From Flavobacterium sp. CBA20B-1 (lineage in GTDB: Bacteria; Bacteroidota; Bacteroidia; Flavobacteriales; Flavobacteriaceae): DNA of 64,000 nucleotides. Positions 1-9,156 of the stretch are shown here, piece after piece; position 1 is the stretch's first letter; each line of letters starts with the position of its first letter. The stretch is taken from positions 2,852,001 to 2,916,000 of the forward strand of contig NZ_CP092370.1 in assembly GCF_028473145.1 (NCBI RefSeq). The letters are read 5' to 3'. Below the pieces are notes generated by a model. That model saw only the letters and a program-made list of their open reading frames with translations, ran no database searches and was not told the origin of the DNA. The translations under genes and the position numbers were made by a program.

Positions 1-353
1 ATAATTAAATTGGTGTTGTAAATTTCACCAAAACTATCGCCGCGTTCGTTAATTCCAATCACAATATTCATATCGAAATCTTTTGCTGCTTTGTATAGTT
101 TCTGCATAGATGCATCGTTCACAGAAACTGAATTTTTGTACAGTTCTTCGTACCATTTACTGCCTTGAACCGGAGTCATAATCCAGTTCCAATAAGGATA
201 TCCGGCAATAAAAACCTCGGGAAAAGCAATTAATTTTGCTCCGTTTTCATGCGCTTCTTTTATGAACGATATAGCTTTATCGATTGTTTTTTCTACGTTA
301 AGAAAAACAGGTGCGGTTTGAACCGTTGCTGCTTTAAATTGATTGAATTCCAT
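1..353 (-). CDS. Nitrilase/carbon-nitrogen hydrolase, 3' part missing
   Basis: This is the N-terminal ~117 residues of a carbon-nitrogen hydrolase; the rest lies beyond the left edge. The motif AFPEVFIAGYPYW carries the first catalytic Glu of the Glu-Lys-Cys triad and resembles true nitrilases (FPE..xxYPY) more than amidases. Further on, an INERGDS..YNT segment also fits the family. The Lys and Cys are outside the window. It is the last visible gene of the 5824-to-1 operon, 55 bases after the DinB gene, so it may act on a nitrile or amide linked to aromatic catabolism. The substrate is not known. Confidence 0.85.
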   Translation of the reverse strand, partial: MEFNQFKAATVQTAPVFLNVEKTIDKAISFIKEAHENGAKLIAFPEVFIAGYPYWNWIMTPVQGSKWYEELYKNSVSVNDASMQKLYKAAKDFDMNIVIGINERGDSFGEIYNTNLI

Positions 354-408
354 AATAAGATTGTATTAAGATTGGAGTATTAAGTATTAAGACATTTATA
401 AAATGGAC

Positions 409-888
409 TTAATCTTGTTTATTTTGTGACAACATTTTCTTGATAAGGACAATTTGCCCTAAATGATAATAACTGTGTTCAATCATGGCTTCGATGTTTC
501 TTCGATAAGTTCCATATTTTTCATCAACAAAAACCGAATTTAATTTATCATCGCTCATCGTTTCAACTTTTCGAATAAATTCTTCAGCATCATTCCAAAA
601 TCGATTTAAAAACAAATTCCATTGTTCTTGAGATTCAACCGGAGAAAAATCGAAACTGAATTGATCTTTTATATCTAATGTTCCGCCATTAAAAACATTC
701 AAAATTCCTGAAATATAATAATGTATATGCTGCGCCAAAGCGGCAATGGTGTTTAAGGAATCTACTTTTTTTGTTACGATTTGCCAGTCTGAATCAACCA
801 ACTGATCTTTAAAATTAGTATTGGCAATCCAAGTTCCGTTGAGAATTACTTCACGAAAACGATTAGCTAATTGTGTTGACTGATTCAT
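409..888 (-). CDS. DinB-like four-helix metal-binding protein
   Basis: This 159-residue protein fits the DinB/YfiT superfamily: four helices with conserved histidines that usually bind one divalent metal. His-containing motifs are QHIHYY (around residue 54) and EHSYYHLGQI (around residue 140). Some members are thiol-dependent transferases or isomerases (for example mycothiol-dependent maleylpyruvate isomerase), others are of unknown role. It lies 3 bases after the thioesterase gene in a tight operon, so a step or a detoxification role in the same aromatic pathway is possible, but this is inference. Confidence 0.75.
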   Translation of the reverse strand: MNQSTQLANRFREVILNGTWIANTNFKDQLVDSDWQIVTKKVDSLNTIAALAQHIHYYISGILNVFNGGTLDIKDQFSFDFSPVESQEQWNLFLNRFWNDAEEFIRKVETMSDDKLNSVFVDEKYGTYRRNIEAMIEHSYYHLGQIVLIKKMLSQNKQD

Positions 889-891
889 AAA

Positions 892-1311
892 TTATAAATG
901 ATATTTCTCAATTTTTGCTTTCACTTCGTCATTAAAAGCTTCGGCTTTAATCGTTTTTCTGTCTTCGGCAATAGCAACATTTACCAAGGTAACTTCGCCT
1001 TCTAAAACCGTTTTATCTTGCTGATTGATAAATTGAAAACCGCAAACTACCGATGAACTTTTCAATTCTTTTACCCATAATTTTTTGGTTAGAATTTCAC
1101 CAATTCGCGCTGCATTTTTAAACTGAACCTTTAAATCTACTGTAGGAATTCCGTTGGTTTCATGGATTTTAGAAAAAGGTCGATCTAAAGCTTCTTCAAA
1201 CCAATCTTCAACCAAATCATTCAACATTTCAAGAAATCGTGGATAAAAAACAATTCCTGCAAAATCGGTATGTCTAAAACGTATTTGTTCTTCTTTTATA
1301 AAATAACTCAT
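892..1311 (-). CDS. Acyl-CoA thioesterase, 4-hydroxybenzoyl-CoA thioesterase/YbgC hotdog family
   Basis: A 139-residue single hotdog protein, the usual length for the YbgC/4HBT family. Near the N-terminus it has RHTDFAGIVFYPRF, which holds the catalytic Asp of the 4-hydroxybenzoyl-CoA thioesterase group. It would hydrolyse a CoA thioester, probably an aromatic or ring-derived one because the gene sits in an operon with an aryl-CoA ligase and a CoA-dependent ring hydroxylase. It may release dead-end CoA esters. It starts 30 bases after the ligase stop. Confidence 0.85.
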   Translation of the reverse strand: MSYFIKEEQIRFRHTDFAGIVFYPRFLEMLNDLVEDWFEEALDRPFSKIHETNGIPTVDLKVQFKNAARIGEILTKKLWVKELKSSSVVCGFQFINQQDKTVLEGEVTLVNVAIAEDRKTIKAEAFNDEVKAKIEKYHL

Positions 1312-1341
1312 TATATATGTCTTAATACTTAAATCTTAATA

Positions 1342-2922
1342 CTACTTCAACTTAAAACGTTGAATTTTACCTGTTTCGGTTTTTGGCAATTGGTCAAGAA
1401 AATTAATTACCCGCGGATATTTATAAGGTGCGGCATTTTCTTTAAACCAGTTTTGAATTTCCTTTGCTAGCTCTGGAGAAGCATTCGCTTGATTTTTTAG
1501 AACGATATTCGCACAAACCAACATGCCACGCTCTTCATCGGGCAATCCCACAACGGCACATTCTAAAATTTCATCGTGCATTAAAAGCACGCTTTCCACT
1601 TCAATCGCAGCAATGTTATAGCCCGATGAAATAATCATATCGTCGCCACGAGCCACAAACCAAAAATAACCATCTTCATCTTGCTTAAAAATATCGCCGG
1701 TAATATTCCAACCGTTTTGTACATATTGTTGCTGTTTTTCAGGTCGGTTTAAATATTTACAGCCGGTAATTCCCCGAACAGCCAATCTTCCAGGTGTATT
1801 GTGTGGAACGTTGTTTCCGTTTTCATCGATGATTTTCGCTTCGTAACCTGTAATTGCAATTCCAGTTGCTCCCGGTTTCATATTCTCTTGGTTCGATGAT
1901 ATAAAGATATGAAGCATTTCGGTAGCACCAATGCCATCGATGATTTTTAAGCCGGTGGCGTTGTACCAATCTTCCCAAATTTTTAAAGGAAGCGTTTCTC
2001 CTGCCGAAATACATCTTCGCAAACTTGACAAATCGTAATCTTTTGATTTTTCTGTAAGAATACGCCAAGCAGTTGGAGCGGTAAAGCAAATCGTGATTTT
2101 TTCGTTTTGAATGACCTGTAAAAGTACATCAGGACTTGGTTTTTCGATCAAAAAAGAACTCGCTCCAAAATACATTGGGAACAAAACCAAACCACCCAAA
2201 CCAAAGGTAAAACCAATTGGCGGACTTCCTGTGAAAATATCTTTTTCGGTTGGTTGAAGTGAATAATTTGGAAAAGCTTCGCAAATATTCAGAATGTCTT
2301 TATGGTAATGTGCCGTCATTTTTGGATTTCCGGTCGTGCCGGAAGTAAATCCAATAATAGCAACATCGTCTGCTTTAGTGTTATAGTTTTGAAACGTTTT
2401 TGGTTTCGATTTCATTAATTCATCAATAGAACCATTTCTATAAAAAGAAACCGATTTTAAAAAATCTGATTGTACCAGATTCATTTCATCTGCCAACGAA
2501 CTGCCGCAAATTACATGTGAAATTTCAGCACAATCGATCAAGGTTTTTAATTCTTTCGATCGCAATAAAGGCATGGTTGCAACTACAATGCCACCCGCTT
2601 TTAAAACGGCAAACCAACACGCAACCATCATTGGGTTGTTGCAAGATCGTAATAAAACACGGTTGCCGGGTTGCAATCCTAAATCATCGACCAAAACATG
2701 CGCAATTTGATTTGCTTTTTCAAACAAATCGTTATACGTCCATGTTTCGCCAAATGTTTTCAAACAGATATTTGAACCTTTTCCGTTTGCAATGTGATGG
2801 TCTAAAAGACGTTCCACACAATTCACATTTTCCGGATGGTTAAACTGCGGCAAATCCAAAAACAAATAATCGGGTTGAAAATTTGGTTCAGGTAAATTAT
2901 TTTGAGCAAAATTGTCTTTCAT
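1342..2922 (-). CDS. Aryl-CoA ligase, probably 2-aminobenzoate-CoA (or salicylate/benzoate-CoA) ligase
   Basis: A 526-residue member of the acyl-adenylate-forming superfamily (ANL). It shows the phosphate-binding motif TSGTTGNPK around residue 193, the GATE motif (GIGATEML), the D-containing TGDIF motif, and the C-terminal catalytic Lys in the TETGKIQRFKL ending. Overall layout resembles benzoate- and 2-aminobenzoate-CoA ligases. It would convert an aromatic acid, ATP and CoA into the aryl-CoA used by the neighbouring monooxygenase. It is 2 bases downstream of that gene, so the two are surely co-transcribed. Substrate choice between anthranilate and salicylate is not visible from sequence alone. 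Confidence 0.85.
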   Translation of the reverse strand: MKDNFAQNNLPEPNFQPDYLFLDLPQFNHPENVNCVERLLDHHIANGKGSNICLKTFGETWTYNDLFEKANQIAHVLVDDLGLQPGNRVLLRSCNNPMMVACWFAVLKAGGIVVATMPLLRSKELKTLIDCAEISHVICGSSLADEMNLVQSDFLKSVSFYRNGSIDELMKSKPKTFQNYNTKADDVAIIGFTSGTTGNPKMTAHYHKDILNICEAFPNYSLQPTEKDIFTGSPPIGFTFGLGGLVLFPMYFGASSFLIEKPSPDVLLQVIQNEKITICFTAPTAWRILTEKSKDYDLSSLRRCISAGETLPLKIWEDWYNATGLKIIDGIGATEMLHIFISSNQENMKPGATGIAITGYEAKIIDENGNNVPHNTPGRLAVRGITGCKYLNRPEKQQQYVQNGWNITGDIFKQDEDGYFWFVARGDDMIISSGYNIAAIEVESVLLMHDEILECAVVGLPDEERGMLVCANIVLKNQANASPELAKEIQNWFKENAAPYKYPRVINFLDQLPKTETGKIQRFKLK

Positions 2923-2924
2923 AA

Positions 2925-5219
2925 TTATTTCTTGTTGCTTTTTGGTTTCAAAGCCTTCTTCATACGTTCGGTTTGCTTTCTTTCAGAAACTATTGAACTG
3001 TATAAATTTTCAATTCCTTTTTGATAGGGATTTGGAATATCTGTAACAGTAATTTGTTCGTAAGCTTGCGCTTTTCTAACAAAGTAAGGATCTAACAATA
3101 AGGGTTTTCCAAGAGCAACCAAATCGGCTTTTCCGCTTAAAATAATGGTATTTATCTGATCGATATCGGTAATAGTTCCAGTGGTAATGGTTGGAATATC
3201 TGCTTCGTTTCGAACCATATCAGAAAAAGGAACCTGCCACATTCTACCGGTTTTCGGGTTTTGATTTTCAACGGTATTTCCTGTTGATACATTAATGATA
3301 TCGGCACCTGCTTTCTTAAATTCCGAAGCGATGAAAAGAACATCTTCTTGTGAAATGCCGTTTTCTGCCCAATCAGTTGCTGAAATGCGGACTGATATAG
3401 GTTTTTCTGAAGGAAAATTTTCTCGAATTACATTAAAAACTTGTAATGGAAATTTTAATCGATTTTCAACAGATCCACCAAATTCATCGGTTCTGTTATT
3501 TATTAAGGGCGATAAAAATGATGCCAGTAAAAAGCCGTGATGTGCTTGCAATTCAATCATATCAAAACCTGCTTTTTCTGCATTTATAGTCGCATTTGCA
3601 AATTGTTTGATGACATTTTGCATATCATTTACAGTCATTTCTTTAGGAACTGCCATTTTATCGTTAAACGCAATTGCCGATGCCGAAAGTAATTCCCAAG
3701 CATTGTCAATTGGTTCATTTGTACCTTCCCAAGGTTTTTTCACAGCACCTTTTCTGCCGGAATGCCCTAATTGAATTCCGATTTTTGTTGCCGTATGTTC
3801 ATGAACAAAATCAGTAATCTTTTTCCATTCTGCAATTTGCTCTTCATTGTAAATTCCGGCACAACCCAAGGTAATTCTTCCGTTAGCATCAACCGCCGTC
3901 ATTTCGGTGATAATCAAACCTAAACCGCCAATTGCACGCGAGGTGTAATGCTGAAAATGCCAGTTGTTTACCAAGCCGTCGGTAGCAGCATATTGCCCCA
4001 TAGAACTCATAACGATTCTGTTAGAAAGTTCTAAACCACGTAATTTATAGGTGGAAAAAGCAGCAACTTTGCTATTGCCATTGCCATTGCTATTGTTAAA
4101 TTCGTTTAAAACTTTATCGGTGTACGATTGATCTCTTAATCGAAGGTTTTCGTAGGTTACTTTTTTAGATCGAGTCATGCATCCGAAGGAGAATTGATAG
4201 AACGGATATTTTTCGTATCGATTCATATTTTCAAACCACTCCAAAGAAACCGATGCAGCGTACTGAATCATTTCTACCGGATTTCTTCGAGTTTTCTCGT
4301 ATTGCTGAAAGGTATTTTGAACATTATCCGGATTTGCCATCAAGGCATCGAACAAACCAATTGCGCAATCCATTGTCAGTTTTGTACCTGAACCAATTGA
4401 AAAATGCGCCGTTGCTTTAGCATCGCCCAATAAAACAATGTTGTTGTGGTGCCAATTTTTATTAGTTACGTGCGGAAATTGTCGCCAATGCGATTTATTG
4501 GTTATCAGCGGATGACCGTCTAATTCCTCCTTAAATATTTCGGAAAGTTTGGAAACAGTATCTGCTTCGTTTTCTATTTCAAATTGTAATTTTTCCCACG
4601 TTTCATTAGTACATTCAAAAATCCAGGTGCTCATGCCTTCTTCGTACTGATAGGTGTGTGCAACAATGATTCCGTAGGGCGTTGTTCTAAAAAAATAGGT
4701 AAAAGCATCTAACGGTTTAGTGGAACCCATCCAAACAAATCGATTGGATTTTAACTGAATATTCGTTCCAAATTCATTTTGAAACTGGGTGCGAATTCCG
4801 CTGCCAATTCCGTCTGAAGCCACAATGATATCTGAATCTTTAAACTGCGAAAGATCGTCAACGTTTTGTTCAAAATGCAATTTCACGCCTTCTTCTTCGC
4901 AACGCTGATGCAATAATTTAAGCAACGTTTTGCGCGAACAACCGCAAAAGCCGTTACCGGCAATGCTAACTTCTTGTCCGTCGCGCGCTACAATAATATC
5001 GTCCCAATACGCAAATTTGCTGCGAATTAGTTCGTATGACTGCATGTCGCGTTTCAAAAATTCACCCAACGTTTCATCCGAAAAAACCACTCCAAAACCA
5101 AAACTGTCATCGGGTTTGTTGCGTTCATAAACATTAATTTCCCAATTGGGCATTGCCTTCTTGGTTAAGATTGAAAAGTAGAGTCCGCCCGGACCACCGC
5201 CTATAACCGTTATTTTCAT
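2925..5219 (-). CDS. Fused flavin monooxygenase/OYE-type reductase (2-aminobenzoyl-CoA or salicylyl-CoA hydroxylase-reductase)
   Basis: A 764-residue two-domain fusion. Residues 1 to about 375 form an FAD aromatic hydroxylase: GGGPGGLY at the N-terminus for ADP binding and a NIVLLGDAKATAH motif near residue 265. After an Asn/Gly-rich linker (about 375-382) comes an old-yellow-enzyme FMN barrel with IQLGHSGRKG and an AHHGFLLASFLSP motif. This architecture is known from 2-aminobenzoyl-CoA monooxygenase/reductase of Azoarcus and from bifunctional salicylyl-CoA 5-hydroxylases. It would hydroxylate and then reduce the CoA-activated ring. The start overlaps the flavin reductase stop by 4 bases. The exact substrate is uncertain. 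Confidence 0.88.
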   Translation of the reverse strand: MKITVIGGGPGGLYFSILTKKAMPNWEINVYERNKPDDSFGFGVVFSDETLGEFLKRDMQSYELIRSKFAYWDDIIVARDGQEVSIAGNGFCGCSRKTLLKLLHQRCEEEGVKLHFEQNVDDLSQFKDSDIIVASDGIGSGIRTQFQNEFGTNIQLKSNRFVWMGSTKPLDAFTYFFRTTPYGIIVAHTYQYEEGMSTWIFECTNETWEKLQFEIENEADTVSKLSEIFKEELDGHPLITNKSHWRQFPHVTNKNWHHNNIVLLGDAKATAHFSIGSGTKLTMDCAIGLFDALMANPDNVQNTFQQYEKTRRNPVEMIQYAASVSLEWFENMNRYEKYPFYQFSFGCMTRSKKVTYENLRLRDQSYTDKVLNEFNNSNGNGNSKVAAFSTYKLRGLELSNRIVMSSMGQYAATDGLVNNWHFQHYTSRAIGGLGLIITEMTAVDANGRITLGCAGIYNEEQIAEWKKITDFVHEHTATKIGIQLGHSGRKGAVKKPWEGTNEPIDNAWELLSASAIAFNDKMAVPKEMTVNDMQNVIKQFANATINAEKAGFDMIELQAHHGFLLASFLSPLINNRTDEFGGSVENRLKFPLQVFNVIRENFPSEKPISVRISATDWAENGISQEDVLFIASEFKKAGADIINVSTGNTVENQNPKTGRMWQVPFSDMVRNEADIPTITTGTITDIDQINTIILSGKADLVALGKPLLLDPYFVRKAQAYEQITVTDIPNPYQKGIENLYSSIVSERKQTERMKKALKPKSNKK

Positions 5220-5824
5220 AGATTTCGTTTTATAGAGAAAGTTTCGCCCAGTTTGCTGTAGTTAGATCCGGCTAAACGGGCAACAGGTTGGTATTTGTCT
5301 AAATTAATTCGGTAATTTTCAAGCAGAATTTCATCGGCAATGTGCATCATCAACACTTTGCCAATCACTACGCATGCACCGCCATTTTTGTGATCTTCCA
5401 AAAAATAATGATGCACCATTTCGCATTCAAAATGGGCTTTTGCTTCGGCAACACGCTTTGGTTCAATCAACTCGCACGAAATGGGTGTAAGGTTTGCTAA
5501 CTGAAATTCATCAATTGTGCAATCAACTGCATTAGAAGTGGTATTCATTTGCTCCACCACATCTTCGGTAACTAAATTCACCACAAACTGCTTGTTTTTC
5601 AAAACATTGTTCAATGTGTCTTTGTTTTTGTTACCTGTGCGAACGGTTGAAAACATTACATGCGGCGGATCTTCACCCACTACATTAAAAAAAGAAAAGG
5701 GCGCAAGATTATTTACACCGTTTTGATCAACAGTAGAAATCCAGCCAATAGGGCGCGGAATAACCAAACCTGTGAGTAATTTGTAAAGTATTCCTGAATC
5801 GGTTTCTTTTATTGAAATTTGCAT
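5216..5824 (-). CDS. Flavin reductase-like FMN-binding split-barrel protein
   Basis: A 202-residue protein of the flavin reductase (FMN-binding split barrel) family. It shows the typical N-terminal pattern of VIPRPIGWIST followed by APFSFFN, seen in the DIM6/NTAB group. Such proteins either supply reduced flavin or act as flavin-dependent enzymes themselves. It is the first gene of the operon running to the left edge and overlaps the monooxygenase start by 4 bases (ATGA). No exact TAnnTTTG promoter lies upstream; a one-off match (TTAATTTG, minus strand) is present about 20 bases before the start. Confidence 0.85.
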   Translation of the reverse strand: MQISIKETDSGILYKLLTGLVIPRPIGWISTVDQNGVNNLAPFSFFNVVGEDPPHVMFSTVRTGNKNKDTLNNVLKNKQFVVNLVTEDVVEQMNTTSNAVDCTIDEFQLANLTPISCELIEPKRVAEAKAHFECEMVHHYFLEDHKNGGACVVIGKVLMMHIADEILLENYRINLDKYQPVARLAGSNYSKLGETFSIKRNL

Positions 5825-5893
5825 AAAATTATCGTTTACACAAATTAAACAAAAAATAATTAAAAAGTTTGTATCTTTTAGTCAGGAATTGAA

Positions 5894-6703
5894 TTATTTT
5901 ACGATATAATTATATTGATTTCTTTTAGCGATATGGAAATAACCTAGTGCAAAATTTGCTTCATTGGTTTGGTTGATAATGTTTCCTTTAATCGTACCAA
6001 CGGGGCTTGCAAACGGATTGCCGGTTTCGCCCGAAATAGAAAACAATTTTGCTAAATAATTGTAATATTGTTTATTGATTGATGCAATATAATGCGTTAA
6101 ATCATCGCCCGGTTTAACATCTTCTTTTTCATAAAAATACAAATCACCCATGATGTTTCCATTTGAAAACTGGTCGTTAATCACACCAAAACTTTTATCT
6201 GCCGGAGAAATAATTTGCACTAAATAATAGTTTTCTTCGTTGGGATTGTCTTGAAAGTTAAAGGTAATTTCATAAGAATCGCCTGTAAAACCGCCATCGT
6301 TTTTTTGATCCACGTTTATTACCTCGGGCGAATCAATCACAGTTGATGTAGCTTTATAGGTTTCATTGTTGTAAATCACGGTTAGCTCATAAGTTCGGCC
6401 TATTTCAGGTAAAAAAGTAGTGTTTAAAAAATCGCCATTATTATTGTTTACGAATTCATACACCGTGTTATTTGACAAATCTGTAATAGAAACTTGCGCA
6501 TTGTTTACAGGCGGTTTAATGCTTGAATAAAAATCGGTAGTAGTAGATAATGTAATTTTATTAAAGGCAGGTTCTCCCACAAAAATATTACCTTCTATCA
6601 CCAATCTTGGAATAGTTTCACCAAAATCTAATACGATTTCTTCTTCGCAACTTATCAATAAAAAACTAAAGAGCAGACTGAATAGGTACAGATATTTTTT
6701 CAT
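5894..6703 (-). CDS. DUF4249 lipoprotein, partner of the adjacent TonB-dependent receptor
   Basis: A 269-residue lipoprotein with a signal peptide and lipobox ending at Cys19 (LLISCEEE). The acidic run right after the Cys resembles the surface-export signal of Flavobacteriaceae lipoproteins. Overall it fits DUF4249, a family usually encoded just behind a TonB-dependent receptor, where it is expected to sit on the outer face of the outer membrane and help ligand capture. The gene starts 2 bases after the receptor stop, so the two form one operon. The ligand is unknown. Confidence 0.8.
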   Translation of the reverse strand: MKKYLYLFSLLFSFLLISCEEEIVLDFGETIPRLVIEGNIFVGEPAFNKITLSTTTDFYSSIKPPVNNAQVSITDLSNNTVYEFVNNNNGDFLNTTFLPEIGRTYELTVIYNNETYKATSTVIDSPEVINVDQKNDGGFTGDSYEITFNFQDNPNEENYYLVQIISPADKSFGVINDQFSNGNIMGDLYFYEKEDVKPGDDLTHYIASINKQYYNYLAKLFSISGETGNPFASPVGTIKGNIINQTNEANFALGYFHIAKRNQYNYIVK

Positions 6704-6705
6704 AA

Positions 6706-9078
6706 CTAAAATTTAAAATTGTAGGTTACACTTGGCACAATACCAAAAATAGAAAGCTTGGTGGTTTCGGTTAAATTGTTTGACCCTTCCACAGTACGGA
6801 AACTGATTGATGCTGCATTTTTACGATTATACACATTGTAAATTCCAAAAATCCATTCGCTTTGCCATTTGCGGTTTTCGTTTTTAGTTGGCGTATATGT
6901 TGCCGATATATCTAAATGGTGAAAAGCCGGCATGCTGTAATTATTTCGTTTGTTGTAGTTTGGAACTTGAAAACCTAAAAACTCATATTTACCATCGGGA
7001 TACGTTACAGGGCGGCCAGATTGCAAAACAAAAGCTGCGTTGAAACTCCATTTTTTGCTATATTCATAATTTGCCACCACCGATAAATCTTGCAAGCGGT
7101 CGTGCGGTGTGCGGTACCATTCGCCGTTGTTAATTCCGGTTTCTTCGGCTGTTCTACCTACGGTTTGCTGCAAACTGCGGGCAATGGTGTATGCCACCCA
7201 ACCGGTTAAATTTCCTTCGTTTTTTCTGAATAAAAATTCCAAACCGTAAGCCTCGGTTTTTCCATTGAGAAGCACTTGCTCTATTGCCCGATTGCCTATT
7301 AAATCGGCTCCATCGATATAATCTAACCTGTTTTTTCCTAATTTAAAATACGATTCTATCTCTAATGAATACTCGTTCTCTTTAAAATTTTGAAAATACC
7401 CCACGGCATATTGATCCACTATTTGCGGTTTAATGTACGGCCCGCTTGGTTCCCAAATATCTAAAGGTGTTGCTGCAGTAGTGTTTGATATTAAGTGCAC
7501 GTATTGCGACATGCGGTTATAACTCATTTTTACCGATTGGTCTTCGGTGAGTTTTACCGAAACAGCCAAACGCGGTTCTAAATTATCAAACGTACTGATT
7601 ACTTTATTTTTTCCATAAAATTGTGTTCCAATTGGAACGGCTTTTTCATACGTATCAGTCTGTTGATTGTAAACCACCGGATTATTGTTTTCATACACGT
7701 TAATGCTTTCTTCGCCCAAACGGTTAAACATGCTATATCGCAAACCGTAATTAATGGATAAAAACGTATTGATATCGTGTTCTGCTTCTAGGAAAACAGC
7801 ATTTTCCCAAGCAAATTTATGGGGAATTTGATAGCGGTTTATTTCCGAATCGATACTGGTTGGTTCGATTAATCCGGGGTTGAAATCGTAATACAAGCTG
7901 TTTATACCATATTTCAGCGAAAGTTTTTGGTTGATGTTATGATTGAATTTATAATTAAACTCAAAATTTTTAATGCCCGAATCCCAATTAAATCCAACAA
8001 AATTGAGCATTAAACCATAATAATAATCGGAATATCGAACCGAAGCTTCGCTGTTGATTTTATTGGATAGCACACTGTTCCATGTTAAATTGGCAACCGT
8101 ATTTCCAAATTTATTGTCGAAATTATCGTTGAATTTAAAAATATCTCTACCAAAATATCCGGTAAAATAAAACTGATTTTTATCGTTCAGTAAATAACTC
8201 CATTTGGTGTTTAAATCGTAAAAATAAGCGGCACTTTCAATATCGGTCAATTTTAAAAATAAATGGGCATACGATGCTCTCCCGGCAAACAAATACGACA
8301 ATTTATCTTTAATCACAGGACCTTCTACCAACAATCTGCTTGATAAAATTCCAATTCCGCCGGTGGTTTTAAAATCTTCAAAATCGCCACTTTTTTGATT
8401 GATTTCTAAAACCGATGAAGCACGACCACCATAGCGAGCAGGAATTCCGCCTTTGTACAATTTAATATTACTTACGGCATCGTTATTAAAAACCGAGAAA
8501 AAACCATATAAATGCGAAGAACCGTAAACCGAAGTTTGATCGAGCAACAATAAATTTTGATCGGATCCACCACCGCGAACGTTAAAACCCGATGTTCCTT
8601 CGCCGGAATTTACAACACCCGGCAACAACAAAATGGTTTTTAAAATATCGGTTTCACCCAAAACCACCGGTGCTTTTTTAATTTCGGCAGCCGTAAGTTT
8701 GTTAACGCTCATTTCGGGTTTGCGAATGTTGATTTTATTGGTGGCATTGATTACGATTTCGTCTAATGCTTCGGTATCTGGCGCCACATAAAAGTTGATT
8801 TTCGTGTCTTTTTTAAGATTCACTTTTTGTGTGCTGTATCCATATCCATCCACATAGACAGATATTTGATAGGTTCCGCTTTCTGCTATTATCGAATAAT
8901 CTCCGTTTTCGTTTGTTGTGGTTGAGGTTTCTATATTGTTAACCAAAAAACTTACGTTGGAAATAGGTATGGGTTGGCTGGTGCTTTTCTGAAAAATAGT
9001 ACCTGAAATGGTATGTTTGGTTTGCGAAAAAGCCGCAACCGACATAAGAAATGATACAAGTAATAACGTTTTTTTCAT
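6706..9078 (-). CDS. TonB-dependent receptor with N-terminal carboxypeptidase-regulatory-like domain
   Basis: A 790-residue outer-membrane receptor. It has a Sec signal peptide (ending AAFSQ), a carboxypeptidase-regulatory-like beta domain (about 20-105), a plug domain (about 115-235, with GFNVRGGGSDQNL), and a C-terminal beta barrel ending in a hydrophobic, aromatic strand (YNFKF). It would take up a large or scarce nutrient using TonB energy. With the DUF4249 gene 2 bases downstream it forms a receptor/lipoprotein pair. A TAnnTTTG promoter box lies at 9114-9121. Confidence 0.9.
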   Translation of the reverse strand: MKKTLLLVSFLMSVAAFSQTKHTISGTIFQKSTSQPIPISNVSFLVNNIETSTTTNENGDYSIIAESGTYQISVYVDGYGYSTQKVNLKKDTKINFYVAPDTEALDEIVINATNKINIRKPEMSVNKLTAAEIKKAPVVLGETDILKTILLLPGVVNSGEGTSGFNVRGGGSDQNLLLLDQTSVYGSSHLYGFFSVFNNDAVSNIKLYKGGIPARYGGRASSVLEINQKSGDFEDFKTTGGIGILSSRLLVEGPVIKDKLSYLFAGRASYAHLFLKLTDIESAAYFYDLNTKWSYLLNDKNQFYFTGYFGRDIFKFNDNFDNKFGNTVANLTWNSVLSNKINSEASVRYSDYYYGLMLNFVGFNWDSGIKNFEFNYKFNHNINQKLSLKYGINSLYYDFNPGLIEPTSIDSEINRYQIPHKFAWENAVFLEAEHDINTFLSINYGLRYSMFNRLGEESINVYENNNPVVYNQQTDTYEKAVPIGTQFYGKNKVISTFDNLEPRLAVSVKLTEDQSVKMSYNRMSQYVHLISNTTAATPLDIWEPSGPYIKPQIVDQYAVGYFQNFKENEYSLEIESYFKLGKNRLDYIDGADLIGNRAIEQVLLNGKTEAYGLEFLFRKNEGNLTGWVAYTIARSLQQTVGRTAEETGINNGEWYRTPHDRLQDLSVVANYEYSKKWSFNAAFVLQSGRPVTYPDGKYEFLGFQVPNYNKRNNYSMPAFHHLDISATYTPTKNENRKWQSEWIFGIYNVYNRKNAASISFRTVEGSNNLTETTKLSIFGIVPSVTYNFKF

Positions 9079-9113
9079 AGCGGTTTTTTGTTGCGAGGGT
9101 TTGTGCTTTTCTG

Positions 9114-9121
9114 CAAATTTA
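9114..9121 (-). promoter_or_regulatory. Promoter -7 box of the TonB receptor operon
   Basis: Minus-strand TAAATTTG matches the Bacteroidota -7 consensus TAnnTTTG, 36 bases before the receptor start. No convincing -33 TTTG was seen. Confidence 0.5.
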
Positions 9122-9156
9122 AAAAGAATTTATTCATTAAAGTTAGAAATAACAAA

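Noticed and set aside
1823..2089. 88-codon open frame within the CoA ligase gene
   Set aside because: It is a shadow frame on the same strand; its translation has no family features while the ligase motifs are intact.
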